DNA of 64,000 bases. It comes from Solirubrobacterales bacterium. GTDB lineage: Bacteria; Actinomycetota; Thermoleophilia; Solirubrobacterales; Solirubrobacteraceae. Under the pieces are notes generated by a model. It made no database searches, was not told the DNA's origin, and saw nothing but the letters and a program-made list of their open reading frames with translations. The stretch is from positions 14,542 to 78,541 of the forward strand of contig QHBW01000051.1 in assembly GCA_003244205.1 (NCBI GenBank), in the 5' to 3' direction. This document shows, one piece after another, positions 34,268 to 44,626 of the stretch (the first letter of the stretch is position 1; the number at the start of each line of letters is the position of its first letter). Made by a program: the position numbers and the translations under genes.

Positions 34268-34756
34268 TCACGGAGCCTTGGCGGCGGGCTTGCCTTCGAG
34301 CGCATCGAGGCGGTCCAGAATCGTCTTGATGCCGCCGGCGGTATGGATGTCGAGCCGGTCAAGGATCATCTCGGTGTCCGCGAACTCCTTCTCAGCACGG
34401 GTGTCTGATGCTGCTGACTGCACCCGCTGTCCGACCATGATGATCGAAAGGAGCACCAACTGGATGAACGTCTGCGCGATCCACGAGACGATCAGGATCA
34501 GCCCAGGCTTCTCAAAGAAGGACGGTACGTCGCCCTTGGACAGCACGCCGGCCTGCTCAAAAATTGCTGGCAGACTGATGAGCGCGATCAGAGAGAACAG
34601 ATAGGCGCAGGCCATCGTGCCCACACCCCGGGTGATCAGGACCGCGAGCTTCGCGTTGACCCCTTCGACCTCGCCGATCGCCTGCTTGATCTCGCTCGGA
34701 TTGAACCGTGCGACTTGAGCCACCTTGTGGAGCGTCTTGACCGGTCTGTCCGTCAT
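34268..34756 (-). CDS. Small two-helix membrane protein, DUF1003-like
   Basis: A 162-residue protein with two hydrophobic helices (MACAYLFSLIALISLPAIF and LILIVSWIAQTFIQLVLLSI). A C-terminal charged, probably coiled-coil segment follows (SDTRAEKEFADTEMILDRLD). The second helix and following MVGQRVQ resemble DUF1003 proteins, but I am not sure. It lies antisense to the surrounding uvrC-rapZ-gap block, at the point where whiA is usually found. Confidence 0.7.
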   Translation of the reverse strand: MTDRPVKTLHKVAQVARFNPSEIKQAIGEVEGVNAKLAVLITRGVGTMACAYLFSLIALISLPAIFEQAGVLSKGDVPSFFEKPGLILIVSWIAQTFIQLVLLSIIMVGQRVQSAASDTRAEKEFADTEMILDRLDIHTAGGIKTILDRLDALEGKPAAKAP

Positions 34757-34887
34757 GCGGCCTCCTTAGATTGGGCGGGACCGCGGTATCTTCCCGCGCC
34801 GCCGGGCGGCTGCGGGCTGCCGCCGCCATCGCCATGTGGCGCGCGCAAGCTCGAGCGGGTCGGCCGCGCCCCTCCCCGTCCAAGCGA

Positions 34888-34893
34888 TAGGCT
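34888..34893 (+). promoter_or_regulatory. Putative -10 box of the glycolytic operon
   Basis: TAGGCT lies 90 nt before the gap start. If used, the mRNA has a leader of roughly 85 nt holding the hairpin at 34946-34962. No good -35 is seen. Confidence 0.3.
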
Positions 34894-34945
34894 CAAACGC
34901 GTCGCCGGGGGCAGCACGCCTCCGGCTTTCCGTCTTTCCCGCCTT

Positions 34946-37141
<2,196 letters not shown>

Positions 37142-37145
<4 letters not shown>

Positions 37146-37915
37146 GCTCCGAGCTCCGAGCCCCGTTTGTCGCGGGAAACTGGAAGATGAACAAGACGCG
37201 CGCAGAAGCCCGCGGGTACGCCGGCGATCTGCTGGCACGCCTGGCTGCGCTCGGCCGCGACGACGTCGAGGTCGCGATCTGCGCTCCGTTCACGACGCTC
37301 GATGAGATGGTCTCGGCCTCGCGCTCTTCGCGGCTGATGATCGTTGCCCAGAACATGCACGAGGCCGACCATGGCGCCTTCACGGGGGAGGTCGCGGCGC
37401 CGATGCTGACCGAGCTCGGCGTCGACGGTGTCGTGCTTGGTCACTCCGAGCGACGCCAGTACTTCGGCGAGACCGACCGCGCGCTCGCGCTCAAGGTCCC
37501 AGCCGCGCTGGCCGCCGGACTGTTGCCGATCCTGTGCGTGGGGGAGACCGAGGACGAGCGCGCCGCCGGGGACACCGACCGCAAGCTGCGCCAGCAGGTC
37601 AAAGAGGGACTCGACAAGCTCGAGAGCGAGCGCCTCGCCGACGTCGTCATCGCCTACGAGCCGATCTGGGCGATCGGCACCGGTCAGACGGCCGCGCTTG
37701 AGCAGGCCCAGGAGGCGATCGCCTTCGTCCGCGCGCTGATCGCCGACCGCTCGCGCGACGCTGCCGCGCGCGTGCGCGTGCTCTACGGCGGGTCGGTGAA
37801 GGCCTCCAACGCTGCCGAGCTGCTCGCCCTGCCCGACGTCGACGGCGCGCTCGTCGGCGGCGCCTCGCTCGACGCCGAGGAGTTCGCGGCGATCGTCGCC
37901 GCAGCGCCGCGATGA
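37142..37915 (+). CDS. tpiA: Triosephosphate isomerase
   Basis: A 257-residue TIM barrel. Catalytic Lys is in FVAGNWKMNKT, catalytic His in LGHSERRQYFGE, catalytic Glu in AYEPIWAIGTGQTA, and the phosphate-binding loops are YGGSVKASN and VGGASLD. The GTG start overlaps the pgk stop codon. Confidence 0.96.
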
Positions 37916-39471
37916 GCTCGCCCGGCGCCGGGGGAGGCAGCGGCGCGCTGTCACCGTGCGCCTGCCTCGTCGTGCTCGACGGCTGGGGTCTTGCGCCGGC
38001 CGGCCCGGGGAACGCGGTGTCGCTTGCCCACACCCCCGTCTTCGACGCCCTCTGGCAGGGCTCGCCGCACACGCAGCTCAGCGCCTGCGGCGCCAGCGTC
38101 GGGCTGCCGGAGGGCCAGATGGGCAACAGCGAAGTGGGCCACCTCAATCTCGGCGCGGGCGCCGTCATCAAACAGGACCTGACGCGCATCGACGAGGCAG
38201 TGCGCAGCGGCACGCTGGTCGAGAACGGGGTGCTCCGCGACGCGCTCAGCGGCGCGCAGCGCGTCCATCTCCTCGGCCTGGTCTCCGACGGCGGCGTGCA
38301 CTCCGGCTGGCGCCACCTGCAGGCGCTGATCGAGCTGGGCGCGCGGCTGGGGGTCGCCGACCTCGTCCTGCACGCCTTCACCGACGGACGCGACACGCTT
38401 CCCCACGGGGGGGCCGGGTACCTCGAGGAGGTCGAGAGCTGGATGCGGGAAGCTGGCGCGGGCCGCGTCGGCAGCGTCGTCGGGCGCTATTTCGCGATGG
38501 ACCGCGACGGCCGCTGGGAGCGGACGCAGCGCGCCTACGACCTGCTTGTCGCCGGCGAGGCGCCCGATCGCGCCGACACAGGCGTCGAGGCGGCACGAAA
38601 TGCCTACGCGCGTGAGGAGACCGACGAGTTCATCGCGCCTACGGCGGTCGGCGAAGAGGCGCTGATCCGGCCCGGCGACTCCGTCTTCGCGTTCAACTTT
38701 CGCCCCGACCGGATGCGCCAGATCAGCCGGGCGCTCGCCGAGCCCGGCTTCGCGGAGATCGATCGCCACGGCCGCGAGCCCCTCGAGCGCTACGCGACGA
38801 TGACCGAGTACGAGGAAGGTTGGCCCTACCCGGTTGCGTTTGCGCCGCTGCGCCTGAGCACCACGCTCGCACGCGTGCTGGCCGATCGCGGCGGGCGTCA
38901 GCTGCACGTTGCTGAGACCGAGAAGTACGCCCATGTGACGTATTTCTTCAACGGCGGCGAGGAGGACCCGCTCGACGGGGAGCAGCGCGAGCTCGTGCCC
39001 TCGCCGCGAGACGTCCCCACCTACGACCAGCGACCCGAGATGAGCGCGCGCGCGGCCGCCGACGCGTTCGTGGCGCGCTGGGCGGAGCTTGCTCCGCAAT
39101 TCGCGATCATCAACTTCGCCAATCCCGACATGGTCGGCCACACCGGCGTGATCCCCGCCGCTGTCGCTGCGATCGAGGAGGTCGACCGCTGTCTGAGCGA
39201 CGTGGTGACAGCGGTCGAGCACTCGGGAGGGGTTTGCGTGATCACGGCCGACCACGGCAACGCCGACCACATGCTCGAGCCGGATGGCAGCCCGAACACC
39301 GCGCATTCGCTCAACCCGGTGCCGTTGGTGATCACGCGCGCCGGGCTGACGCTGCGCGCTGGCGGGATCCTGGCGGACGTTGCTCCCACGCTGCTCGAGC
39401 TCCTCGGGATCGAGCAGCCGGACGCGATGACGGGGAGCTCGCTGATTGCGTCAGGAGCGAGCGAGGGGTGA
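37912..39471 (+). CDS. gpmI: 2,3-bisphosphoglycerate-independent phosphoglycerate mutase
   Basis: A 519-residue, two-manganese alkaline-phosphatase-fold enzyme. The phosphoserine site is MGNSEVGHLNLGAGAVIKQD. Other metal and substrate residues appear in HAFTDGRDT, FNFRPDRMRQ, NFANPDMVGHTG and ITADHGNADHM. It is the last gene of the glycolytic operon (ATGA overlap with tpiA); actinobacteria more often place secG after tpiA. Confidence 0.95.
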   Translation: MSSPGAGGGSGALSPCACLVVLDGWGLAPAGPGNAVSLAHTPVFDALWQGSPHTQLSACGASVGLPEGQMGNSEVGHLNLGAGAVIKQDLTRIDEAVRSGTLVENGVLRDALSGAQRVHLLGLVSDGGVHSGWRHLQALIELGARLGVADLVLHAFTDGRDTLPHGGAGYLEEVESWMREAGAGRVGSVVGRYFAMDRDGRWERTQRAYDLLVAGEAPDRADTGVEAARNAYAREETDEFIAPTAVGEEALIRPGDSVFAFNFRPDRMRQISRALAEPGFAEIDRHGREPLERYATMTEYEEGWPYPVAFAPLRLSTTLARVLADRGGRQLHVAETEKYAHVTYFFNGGEEDPLDGEQRELVPSPRDVPTYDQRPEMSARAAADAFVARWAELAPQFAIINFANPDMVGHTGVIPAAVAAIEEVDRCLSDVVTAVEHSGGVCVITADHGNADHMLEPDGSPNTAHSLNPVPLVITRAGLTLRAGGILADVAPTLLELLGIEQPDAMTGSSLIASGASEG

Positions 39472-39477
39472 ATTTTC

Positions 39478-39500
39478 GCGGCTTCCGGGGGAAAAGCCGC
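39478..39500 (+). terminator. Hairpin after gpmI
   Basis: GCGGCTT pairs with AAGCCGC over a 9-nt loop, just after the gpmI stop. It has no T-run on the plus strand, so it is terminator-like. Confidence 0.45.
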
Positions 39501-39565
39501 TATCGTGTAGTTGCGCCAGCAAGTATCCGGACCGGTGCACCCCAGCTACTGCTGACATCCGGACC

Positions 39566-40114
39566 ATGTCGACCTCGCTCACCGAACCGCGCACGCCCGC
39601 CGCGGCCAGCGCCACGGGGCCAGCCGCTGGAACGCTGCCAGCGCCGCTCTCGGCCGAGGAGCTGGCGGCCTGGCGCGGCCTGCTGTGCGCGCACGCGATG
39701 CTCGTGAAAGCGCTCGACGCCGAGCTCGAGGCCGCCCACGGCTTCCCGCTGTCCTCGTTCGAGGCGCTCGAGGCCCTCGCCTCCGCCTCCGGCCGGCGCC
39801 TGCGCATGTGCGAGCTCGCCGAGCGCGCGCGCCTCAGCCGCAGCGGGTTGACGCGCCTCGCCGACCGGCTCGAGCGCGCCGGGCTGATTGAGCGCGTCGA
39901 CTGCGCCTCAGACGCCCGCGGATCGTTTGCCGTCCTGACTGCAGCGGGCACGGCCGTGCTTGCGGCAGCCGGCCCGACGTACGCCGATGTGATCCGTCGG
40001 CGCCTGCTCGACCAGCTCTCCGAGGCCGACCTGGCTCGCTTGGGGCGGGTCTGCGAGCGGGTCTTGGAGGCCTCGCCGGCCCGCGAGGCCCGCGGCAGCG
40101 GCTGCTGCGCTTAG
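39566..40114 (+). CDS. MarR family transcriptional regulator
   Basis: A 182-residue winged-helix regulator after a 30-residue Ala/Pro-rich head. The DNA-binding part is MCELAERARLSRSGLTRLADRL then ERAGLIERVDCASDARGSFAVL. The first and last helices form the MarR dimer interface. It ends in a small cysteine motif (GSGCCA), which might sense redox or metal. It shares no operator-like site clearly with its neighbours; its target is unknown. Confidence 0.85.
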   Translation: MSTSLTEPRTPAAASATGPAAGTLPAPLSAEELAAWRGLLCAHAMLVKALDAELEAAHGFPLSSFEALEALASASGRRLRMCELAERARLSRSGLTRLADRLERAGLIERVDCASDARGSFAVLTAAGTAVLAAAGPTYADVIRRRLLDQLSEADLARLGRVCERVLEASPAREARGSGCCA

Positions 40115-40120
40115 CAGCCG
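40099..40120 (+). terminator. Hairpin over the stop codon of the MarR gene
   Basis: CGGCTGCT pairs perfectly with AGCAGCCG over a 6-nt loop and includes the TAG stop. It lacks a T-tail. Confidence 0.4.
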
Positions 40121-40134
40121 GACGCACTATCTGC

Positions 40135-40196
40135 CTGCCGATCGCTGAGCCGACGCGGCATCTGCCGATCGCTGACGGCTGGAGACCGCTGAGCCG
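40135..40196. repeat. Short direct repeats upstream of hsp20
   Basis: CTGCCGATCGCTGA occurs at 40135-40148 and 40162-40175 (27 bp apart), and GCTGAGCCG at 40144-40152 and 40188-40196. They lie between the MarR gene and the hsp20 promoter and could be regulator sites. Confidence 0.5.
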
Positions 40197-40223
40197 GCGA
40201 TCGCTCGTTCTGATGGAAAAGAC

Positions 40224-40252
40224 TTGATAACTAGCGACTGAGGTTTTATAAT
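40224..40252 (+). promoter_or_regulatory. hsp20 promoter, near-consensus sigma-70 type
   Basis: TTGATA (40224-40229), 17-nt spacer, TATAAT (40247-40252). It is the best match to the vegetative consensus in the window and unusually AT-rich for the region. The mRNA leader would be about 33 nt with an AGGAGG. Confidence 0.75.
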
Positions 40253-40291
40253 GGGGCCCGTGCGGCAATCAACCTTTCAGGAGGTAAGCAG

Positions 40292-40774
40292 ATGGCACTG
40301 GTCCGATGGGAGCCGGCGCGCGAGCTGTCCTCGCTGCAGAACGAGATGAACCGGCTCTTCTCCACTTTTTTCGACACGCCCAGCAACGGCGGCATGCCGG
40401 TGAGTCCACGCTGGGTACCGGCGATGGACCTCGTCGAGGAGGGCGACACCTACGTCCTGCGCGCCGATCTACCCGGCCTCGACGAGGAGGACGTCTCGAT
40501 CGAGCTCGAGGATCGCGTGCTGACGCTCTCCGGCGAGCGCAAGCTCGAGCATGAGGATCACCGCGAGGGCTACGCCCGGTTCGAGCGTGCCTACGGGAGC
40601 TTCACGCGCTCGTTGACGCTTCCGCAGGGGGTCGACCCCGAGGGGATCGCGGCTTCTTTCGAAAAGGGTGTGCTCGAGGTACGCGTTCCCAAGCCCGAGG
40701 AGCGCAAGCCGCGCCGTGTCGCGATCGGCGGCGGTCGCCGCAGCGCAAAGACGATCGAGGGCAAGGCAAGCTAG
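40292..40774 (+). CDS. Hsp20/alpha-crystallin family small heat shock protein
   Basis: A 160-residue ATP-independent holdase. The N-terminal arm (MNRLFSTFFDTP) leads to the alpha-crystallin domain (about 48-137): DLVEEGDTYVLRADLPGLDEEDVSIELED, split here by its conserved turn, and the late GVLEVRVPKPEE, close to the A-x-x-x-n-GVL signature. The C-terminal tail is basic. A strong TTTCAGGAGGT ribosome-binding site lies 6 nt before the ATG and a near-consensus promoter precedes it, so high expression is expected. Confidence 0.93.
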   Translation: MALVRWEPARELSSLQNEMNRLFSTFFDTPSNGGMPVSPRWVPAMDLVEEGDTYVLRADLPGLDEEDVSIELEDRVLTLSGERKLEHEDHREGYARFERAYGSFTRSLTLPQGVDPEGIAASFEKGVLEVRVPKPEERKPRRVAIGGGRRSAKTIEGKAS

Positions 40775-40850
40775 CCGTCCTCACGCTGCCACTGCGTCCG
40801 GACTACGACCGAGCTGTCGTGGTCCGGGCGCGGTCCCATGCCGGCCTAGG

Positions 40851-40856
40851 TAGGCT
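40851..40856 (+). promoter_or_regulatory. Putative -10 box of tgt (leaderless type)
   Basis: TAGGCT lies 8 nt before the GTG at 40865 with no ribosome-binding site between. Confidence 0.4.
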
Positions 40857-40864
40857 CGGCGCCG

Positions 40865-42061
40865 GTGGGCGCCTTCGCTATCACTGCGCGCGACGCCGAC
40901 TCGCGGGCTCGCGCAGGCGTCCTGAGCACGCTACACGGCGACGTCGACACGCCCGCCTTCGTCCCGCTCGCGACGAAGGGGTTCGTGCGCGGTGTCGCGC
41001 CCAGCGAGGTGGCCGGGCTGGGCTACCAGATGGTCCTGGGCAACACGTTTCACCTCTTCCTCGCGCCCGGCCACGAGCTCATCCAGCGCGCCGGCGGCCT
41101 GCACGGCTTCAGTGGATGGCCCGGTCCGATCATCACCGATTCGGGCGGCTTTCAGATCTTCTCGATGGGCCACGGGACCGTTGCCGACGAGATCAAGGGT
41201 CGTGCGCCCTCGGGGCCCGAGCGCGCTGGCGCCGTTCTCGCCGTCGAGGAGAGCGGGGTGCGCTTTCGCTCCTATCTCGACGGTGCTGAGCGCGAGCTCA
41301 CGCCCGAGCTGTCGATGGCGGTGCAGTCCGCCCTGGGCTCCGACATCGCGCTGGTGTTGGATGAGTGCACCCCCTTTCACATCTCTCGCGAGCAGACCGC
41401 ACGCTCCAGCGAGCGCACGCACCGCTGGCTGGAGCGCTGCCTGGCCTGGCACGCCGACCACGGTCGGCCGTCACAGCTCGTCTACGGCATCGTGCAGGGC
41501 GGTGTACACGAGGATCTTCGCCGCCAGTCCGCGGCGCTGGTGGCCGACAGCGGCAGTGCAGGGATCGCGATCGGGGGCTCGCTCGGCCGCGAAAAGGAGC
41601 AGATGCACGAGATCGTCGGCTGGGCCACAGCCGAGCTGGGCGATGGGCACGAGTCCAAGCCGCGCCACCTGCTCGGCATCGGCGAGATCGATGACCTGAT
41701 CGCCGGCGTCGAGCTCGGGATCGACACCTTCGACTGCGCGATGCCGACCCGGCTCGGGCGTCACGGTGTGGCGCTGGTGGCAGACCCCGACGCCCGCTGG
41801 CGGGTCAACCTCCACGGCGCGCGCTGGGGCGAGAGCCGCGAGCCGGTCATGGGGGGGTGTCCCTGCCCGACCTGCGCGGCTGGGCACACGCGCGCCTGGC
41901 TGCGCCATCTGCTCCACCAGCGCGAGCCGCTCGCCGGACGCCTGCTGACGCTGCACAACCTCGCCTTCGTTGCCAGGGTGATGGGGAACCTGCGCGCGGC
42001 GATCGCCCGCGGACGGCTCTCGCAAACTGCGGCCGCGCTGCGCGCCGGCGCGGCGCCATGA
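40865..42061 (+). CDS. tgt: tRNA-guanine transglycosylase
   Basis: A 398-residue TIM-barrel enzyme that swaps guanine-34 for preQ1 (or a related base) in tRNAs with GUN anticodons. The nucleophile/base-binding motifs are IITDSGGFQIFS and GIDTFDCAMPTRLGRHG, and the substrate pocket has YGIVQGG. Zinc ligands are CPCPTCAAGHTRAWLRHL plus the later LLTLHN His. No other queuosine gene (queA, queG) is nearby. The GTG start has a TAGGCT box 8 nt upstream. Confidence 0.94.
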   Translation: MGAFAITARDADSRARAGVLSTLHGDVDTPAFVPLATKGFVRGVAPSEVAGLGYQMVLGNTFHLFLAPGHELIQRAGGLHGFSGWPGPIITDSGGFQIFSMGHGTVADEIKGRAPSGPERAGAVLAVEESGVRFRSYLDGAERELTPELSMAVQSALGSDIALVLDECTPFHISREQTARSSERTHRWLERCLAWHADHGRPSQLVYGIVQGGVHEDLRRQSAALVADSGSAGIAIGGSLGREKEQMHEIVGWATAELGDGHESKPRHLLGIGEIDDLIAGVELGIDTFDCAMPTRLGRHGVALVADPDARWRVNLHGARWGESREPVMGGCPCPTCAAGHTRAWLRHLLHQREPLAGRLLTLHNLAFVARVMGNLRAAIARGRLSQTAAALRAGAAP

Positions 42062-42074
42062 GCGGCGCGTGCTG

Positions 42075-43340
42075 CTACTGCGTGTTGTCGTGGATGAACT
42101 GCTTGATCTGCTGCACGCCCTGGGAGACGTCGTTGAAGACGAGCTGGCGTAGGCTGCCGGCGGACGGCGCGATCGCGTCGTAGGCGAGCACGCCACCGGC
42201 GCCGAGCAGGGCGAGCAGCACGAGCGCGGTGGCTAAGCGCCGCACACGGCGCCGCCGCGCTGCGCTGCGCTGCACCTGGCGGGCGGCCTTGCGCTCGACG
42301 CGTGGATCGCGCGCGGGCATCCGCTGCTGGCGCTGGACGTGGGGCTCCGGGGGGCGAGGCTCGATCCTGCGGCGGGGCGGGGCAGAGCCCGTCCTGTGAT
42401 CCTCGAGCGCCGGCCCGCCGCCGAGGGCCTGGGTCGCCGAGGTCGCGGCGCCGATCGCCTCCGTGGCATCGCCGTCGGCGGGATAGGGGTCGTAGGCGAG
42501 CGCCGGCGGCTCGATGCCCTGCGCGGCCGCGCGCATCGCTGCGCGCATTGCGATCGCCGAGGCATAACGGGCTGCGGGCTCCGCGGCAAGCGCGCGTGTC
42601 ACGGCGATCGCGAGCGGCGGCGGTACGTCCGGGTTGATCGCGTCGAGGGGGGGCGGTGGCCCCTGCTGCTGGCGCAGAGCCAGCTCGGTCAGCGAGTTGG
42701 CCTCGTACGGAAGCCGCCCCGCAAGCATCTGGTAACTGACCACGCCGAGGGAATAGAGGTCGGCCTCGAGCCCCGCCTCCTCTCCCCGCGCCTGCTCGGG
42801 AGCGAGGTAGGCGGCTGTACCCAGCACCGAGCCAATCTGGGTGATGCTCGACTGGTCCGTGGCGCGCGCGATGCCGAAGTCGGCGAGCTTCACCGTGCCC
42901 TCGTCGGAGCGCAGCAGGTTGCCGGGCTTGACGTCGCGATGCACCACGCCGTGGCGGTGCGCATAGTCGAGACCGGCGCATGCCTGCCCAACGATGTCGA
43001 GCGTCTCCTCGACATCGAGGCTTCCCTGGTCGCGCAGGAGTTGTGCGCACGACTGTCCGGGGACGTACTCCATGACGATGAAGTACTGACCCGTGGCGGG
43101 GTCGACCCCGGAGTCGTATACCTGAACGACATTCGGGTGCACGAGCCGCCCGGCGGCGACCGCCTCGCGCTGGAAGCGCGCGACGAACGCCGGATCCTCC
43201 GCAAGATGCTCGGCCAGCAGCTTGACCGCGACGTGGCGCTCTAGGCGGGTGTCGAACCCGAGCTGGACGGTCGACATACCGCCGACGCCCAGCCGTCGCT
43301 CGAGCTCGTAGCGGTCGTGGAACAGCTCTGCCACGCTCAT
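42075..43340 (-). CDS. Membrane-anchored serine/threonine protein kinase (PknB-type, no PASTA)
   Basis: A 421-residue kinase. P-loop GVGGMSTV (18-25), ATP Lys40 in VAVKLL, HRDVKPGNLL with catalytic Asp136, ADFG (153-156) and the activation segment ending GTAAYLAPEQARG are complete, so it should be active. A long Pro/Arg-rich juxtamembrane stretch leads to a single helix (about 369-387) and only 34 outer residues, with no PASTA or other sensor fold. It is coupled by an ATGA overlap to the upstream lipoprotein gene, which may supply the missing outer sensor. Confidence 0.93.
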   Translation of the reverse strand: MSVAELFHDRYELERRLGVGGMSTVQLGFDTRLERHVAVKLLAEHLAEDPAFVARFQREAVAAGRLVHPNVVQVYDSGVDPATGQYFIVMEYVPGQSCAQLLRDQGSLDVEETLDIVGQACAGLDYAHRHGVVHRDVKPGNLLRSDEGTVKLADFGIARATDQSSITQIGSVLGTAAYLAPEQARGEEAGLEADLYSLGVVSYQMLAGRLPYEANSLTELALRQQQGPPPPLDAINPDVPPPLAIAVTRALAAEPAARYASAIAMRAAMRAAAQGIEPPALAYDPYPADGDATEAIGAATSATQALGGGPALEDHRTGSAPPRRRIEPRPPEPHVQRQQRMPARDPRVERKAARQVQRSAARRRRVRRLATALVLLALLGAGGVLAYDAIAPSAGSLRQLVFNDVSQGVQQIKQFIHDNTQ

Positions 43341-43837
43341 CCCCCGCCGTTGCCGGGGTTGCCGGGACTGGCGCCGCCGTTGGTGTCGGTCGACTGAGTG
43401 GTGGGCGTGGTCGAGGTCTGCGACGTCGTCTCTGTCGAGGTGGACGTAGCGGTCGTTGCGGTCGGCGTTGTGGAGGCGGTCGACGTCGTGCTCGGCGTCG
43501 AGGTCGTCGAGGTGCTCGAGCTCGTAGTGGACGTCGTGGTTCGGCACTCGCTCTGCGCGAAGCCCTCGAGCTCGTCGAATGCCGCCGAGAGCCTTGCCGC
43601 CAGCGTCGCCGAGATGTTGCGCGCAGAGTGCAGGACCGCACGCGCGTGCGCGAGGTCGACCGTGGCAGCGGCACAATCGTGTTGGGCGACGGCGCTGGCG
43701 AGGGCGTCGAGGTCGGTTTGCATGACGCCGGCCTTGTGGGCGCTCAGCAGCGTGCTGCGGTTCGCGCCGCAAGCGACGAACGACGCGCTTGAGAGCCCGA
43801 GCAGCAGCGCGAGGCCGAGAGGGACGAGTCGGGGCAC
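43337..43837 (-). CDS. Threonine/serine-rich lipoprotein partner of the kinase
   Basis: A 166-residue predicted lipoprotein. A hydrophobic signal ends at the lipobox FVAC (Cys23). A small helical part holds Cys55 and Cys98, which could pair. From about residue 99 to 150 the sequence is nearly all Thr/Ser, and it ends in Asn/Gly/Pro repeats, like a cell-wall-spanning stalk. I recognise no family. A TAGCCT box lies 7 nt before the GTG. Overlap with the kinase start suggests a joint function at the envelope. Confidence 0.72.
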   Translation of the reverse strand: MPRLVPLGLALLLGLSSASFVACGANRSTLLSAHKAGVMQTDLDALASAVAQHDCAAATVDLAHARAVLHSARNISATLAARLSAAFDELEGFAQSECRTTTSTTSSSTSTTSTPSTTSTASTTPTATTATSTSTETTSQTSTTPTTQSTDTNGGASPGNPGNGGG

Positions 43838-43878
43838 GCGGGCAAGGCTAGAGGCACTACACCGCCGACTTCCCCTGG

Positions 43879-44610
43879 TCACTGGCCGTACTCGAGGCGT
43901 TCGGCGAGTGAGTCCGGCAGGCCGGCCTTCCGGATCGCTGCCTGGGCGCTGGAGATGGCGTAGTCGGTGCGCTGGTAGATGGCGCTCCAGGCCTGGGTAT
44001 CGAGTAGGAGCCAGGCGGCCCGCGGATCGCCGTCGCGGGGCTGTCCGACCGATCCGGGGTTGATCAGCCACTCGCCTTCGGCTAGCTCGAGCCGGCTGCC
44101 CGCGCTGCGGGTCTCGCCCGTGGCGGGCTCGCCGCCGCGGCGCGAGAACGACAGCGCGACGTGGGAGTGGCCGACCAGGCAGACGCGCTGGGACTGCGCG
44201 TCGAGGCAGAGCTCGGCCAGCAGCGTGGAGAGCACGTATTCCCAGACCGGGTCGCGCGGGCTCGCGTGGTAGAGGCCGATGGCGGACTCCTCCCCGGTCG
44301 GCGCGAGCGACCCGAGCCAGCGCAGGTGCTCGGCCGTCATCTGCTCGCGGGTCCAGAGCGCCGCAAGCGCCGCCCCAGGCGAGAAGTCGTCGAGCGAGAT
44401 CTGATCGCAGACCGCGAGATCGTGGTTGCCGGCGAGGTTGACGGTCGCGTGCTTGCGCGCGAGCGCGACGCACGCGTCGGGCTCGGCACCGTAGCCGACG
44501 AGATCGCCCAGGCACCACATCTCATCGGCGGCGGCGGCCTCGGCAGCCGCAATCGCCGCCTCGAAGGCGGGCCGGTTGCCGTGGATGTCGGTGAGGATCG
44601 CGACTCGCAT
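43879..44610 (-). CDS. Calcineurin-like metallophosphoesterase, copy 3
   Basis: A 243-residue phosphoesterase with a full motif set: ILTDIHGNRPAFEAAI, CLGDLVGYGAEPDACV, GNHDLAV, YHASPRDPVWEYV and VGHSHVALSF. The tail is NPGSVGQPRDGDPRAAWLLL. Unlike copies 1 and 2 it keeps the standard GNH motif. It is divergent from the M48 protease gene with 16 bp between starts. The substrate is unknown. Confidence 0.84.
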   Translation of the reverse strand: MRVAILTDIHGNRPAFEAAIAAAEAAAADEMWCLGDLVGYGAEPDACVALARKHATVNLAGNHDLAVCDQISLDDFSPGAALAALWTREQMTAEHLRWLGSLAPTGEESAIGLYHASPRDPVWEYVLSTLLAELCLDAQSQRVCLVGHSHVALSFSRRGGEPATGETRSAGSRLELAEGEWLINPGSVGQPRDGDPRAAWLLLDTQAWSAIYQRTDYAISSAQAAIRKAGLPDSLAERLEYGQ

Positions 44611-44626
44611 CTGAGACGCTGTCGGG

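Noticed and set aside
40135-40196. CRISPR-like repeat array.
   Set aside because: Only two 14-bp copies with no regular spacers; no cas genes.
41761-43674. A 637-codon minus-strand frame spanning tgt and the kinase gene.
   Set aside because: Arg/Pro-rich shadow frame; both real genes have complete catalytic motifs in other frames.
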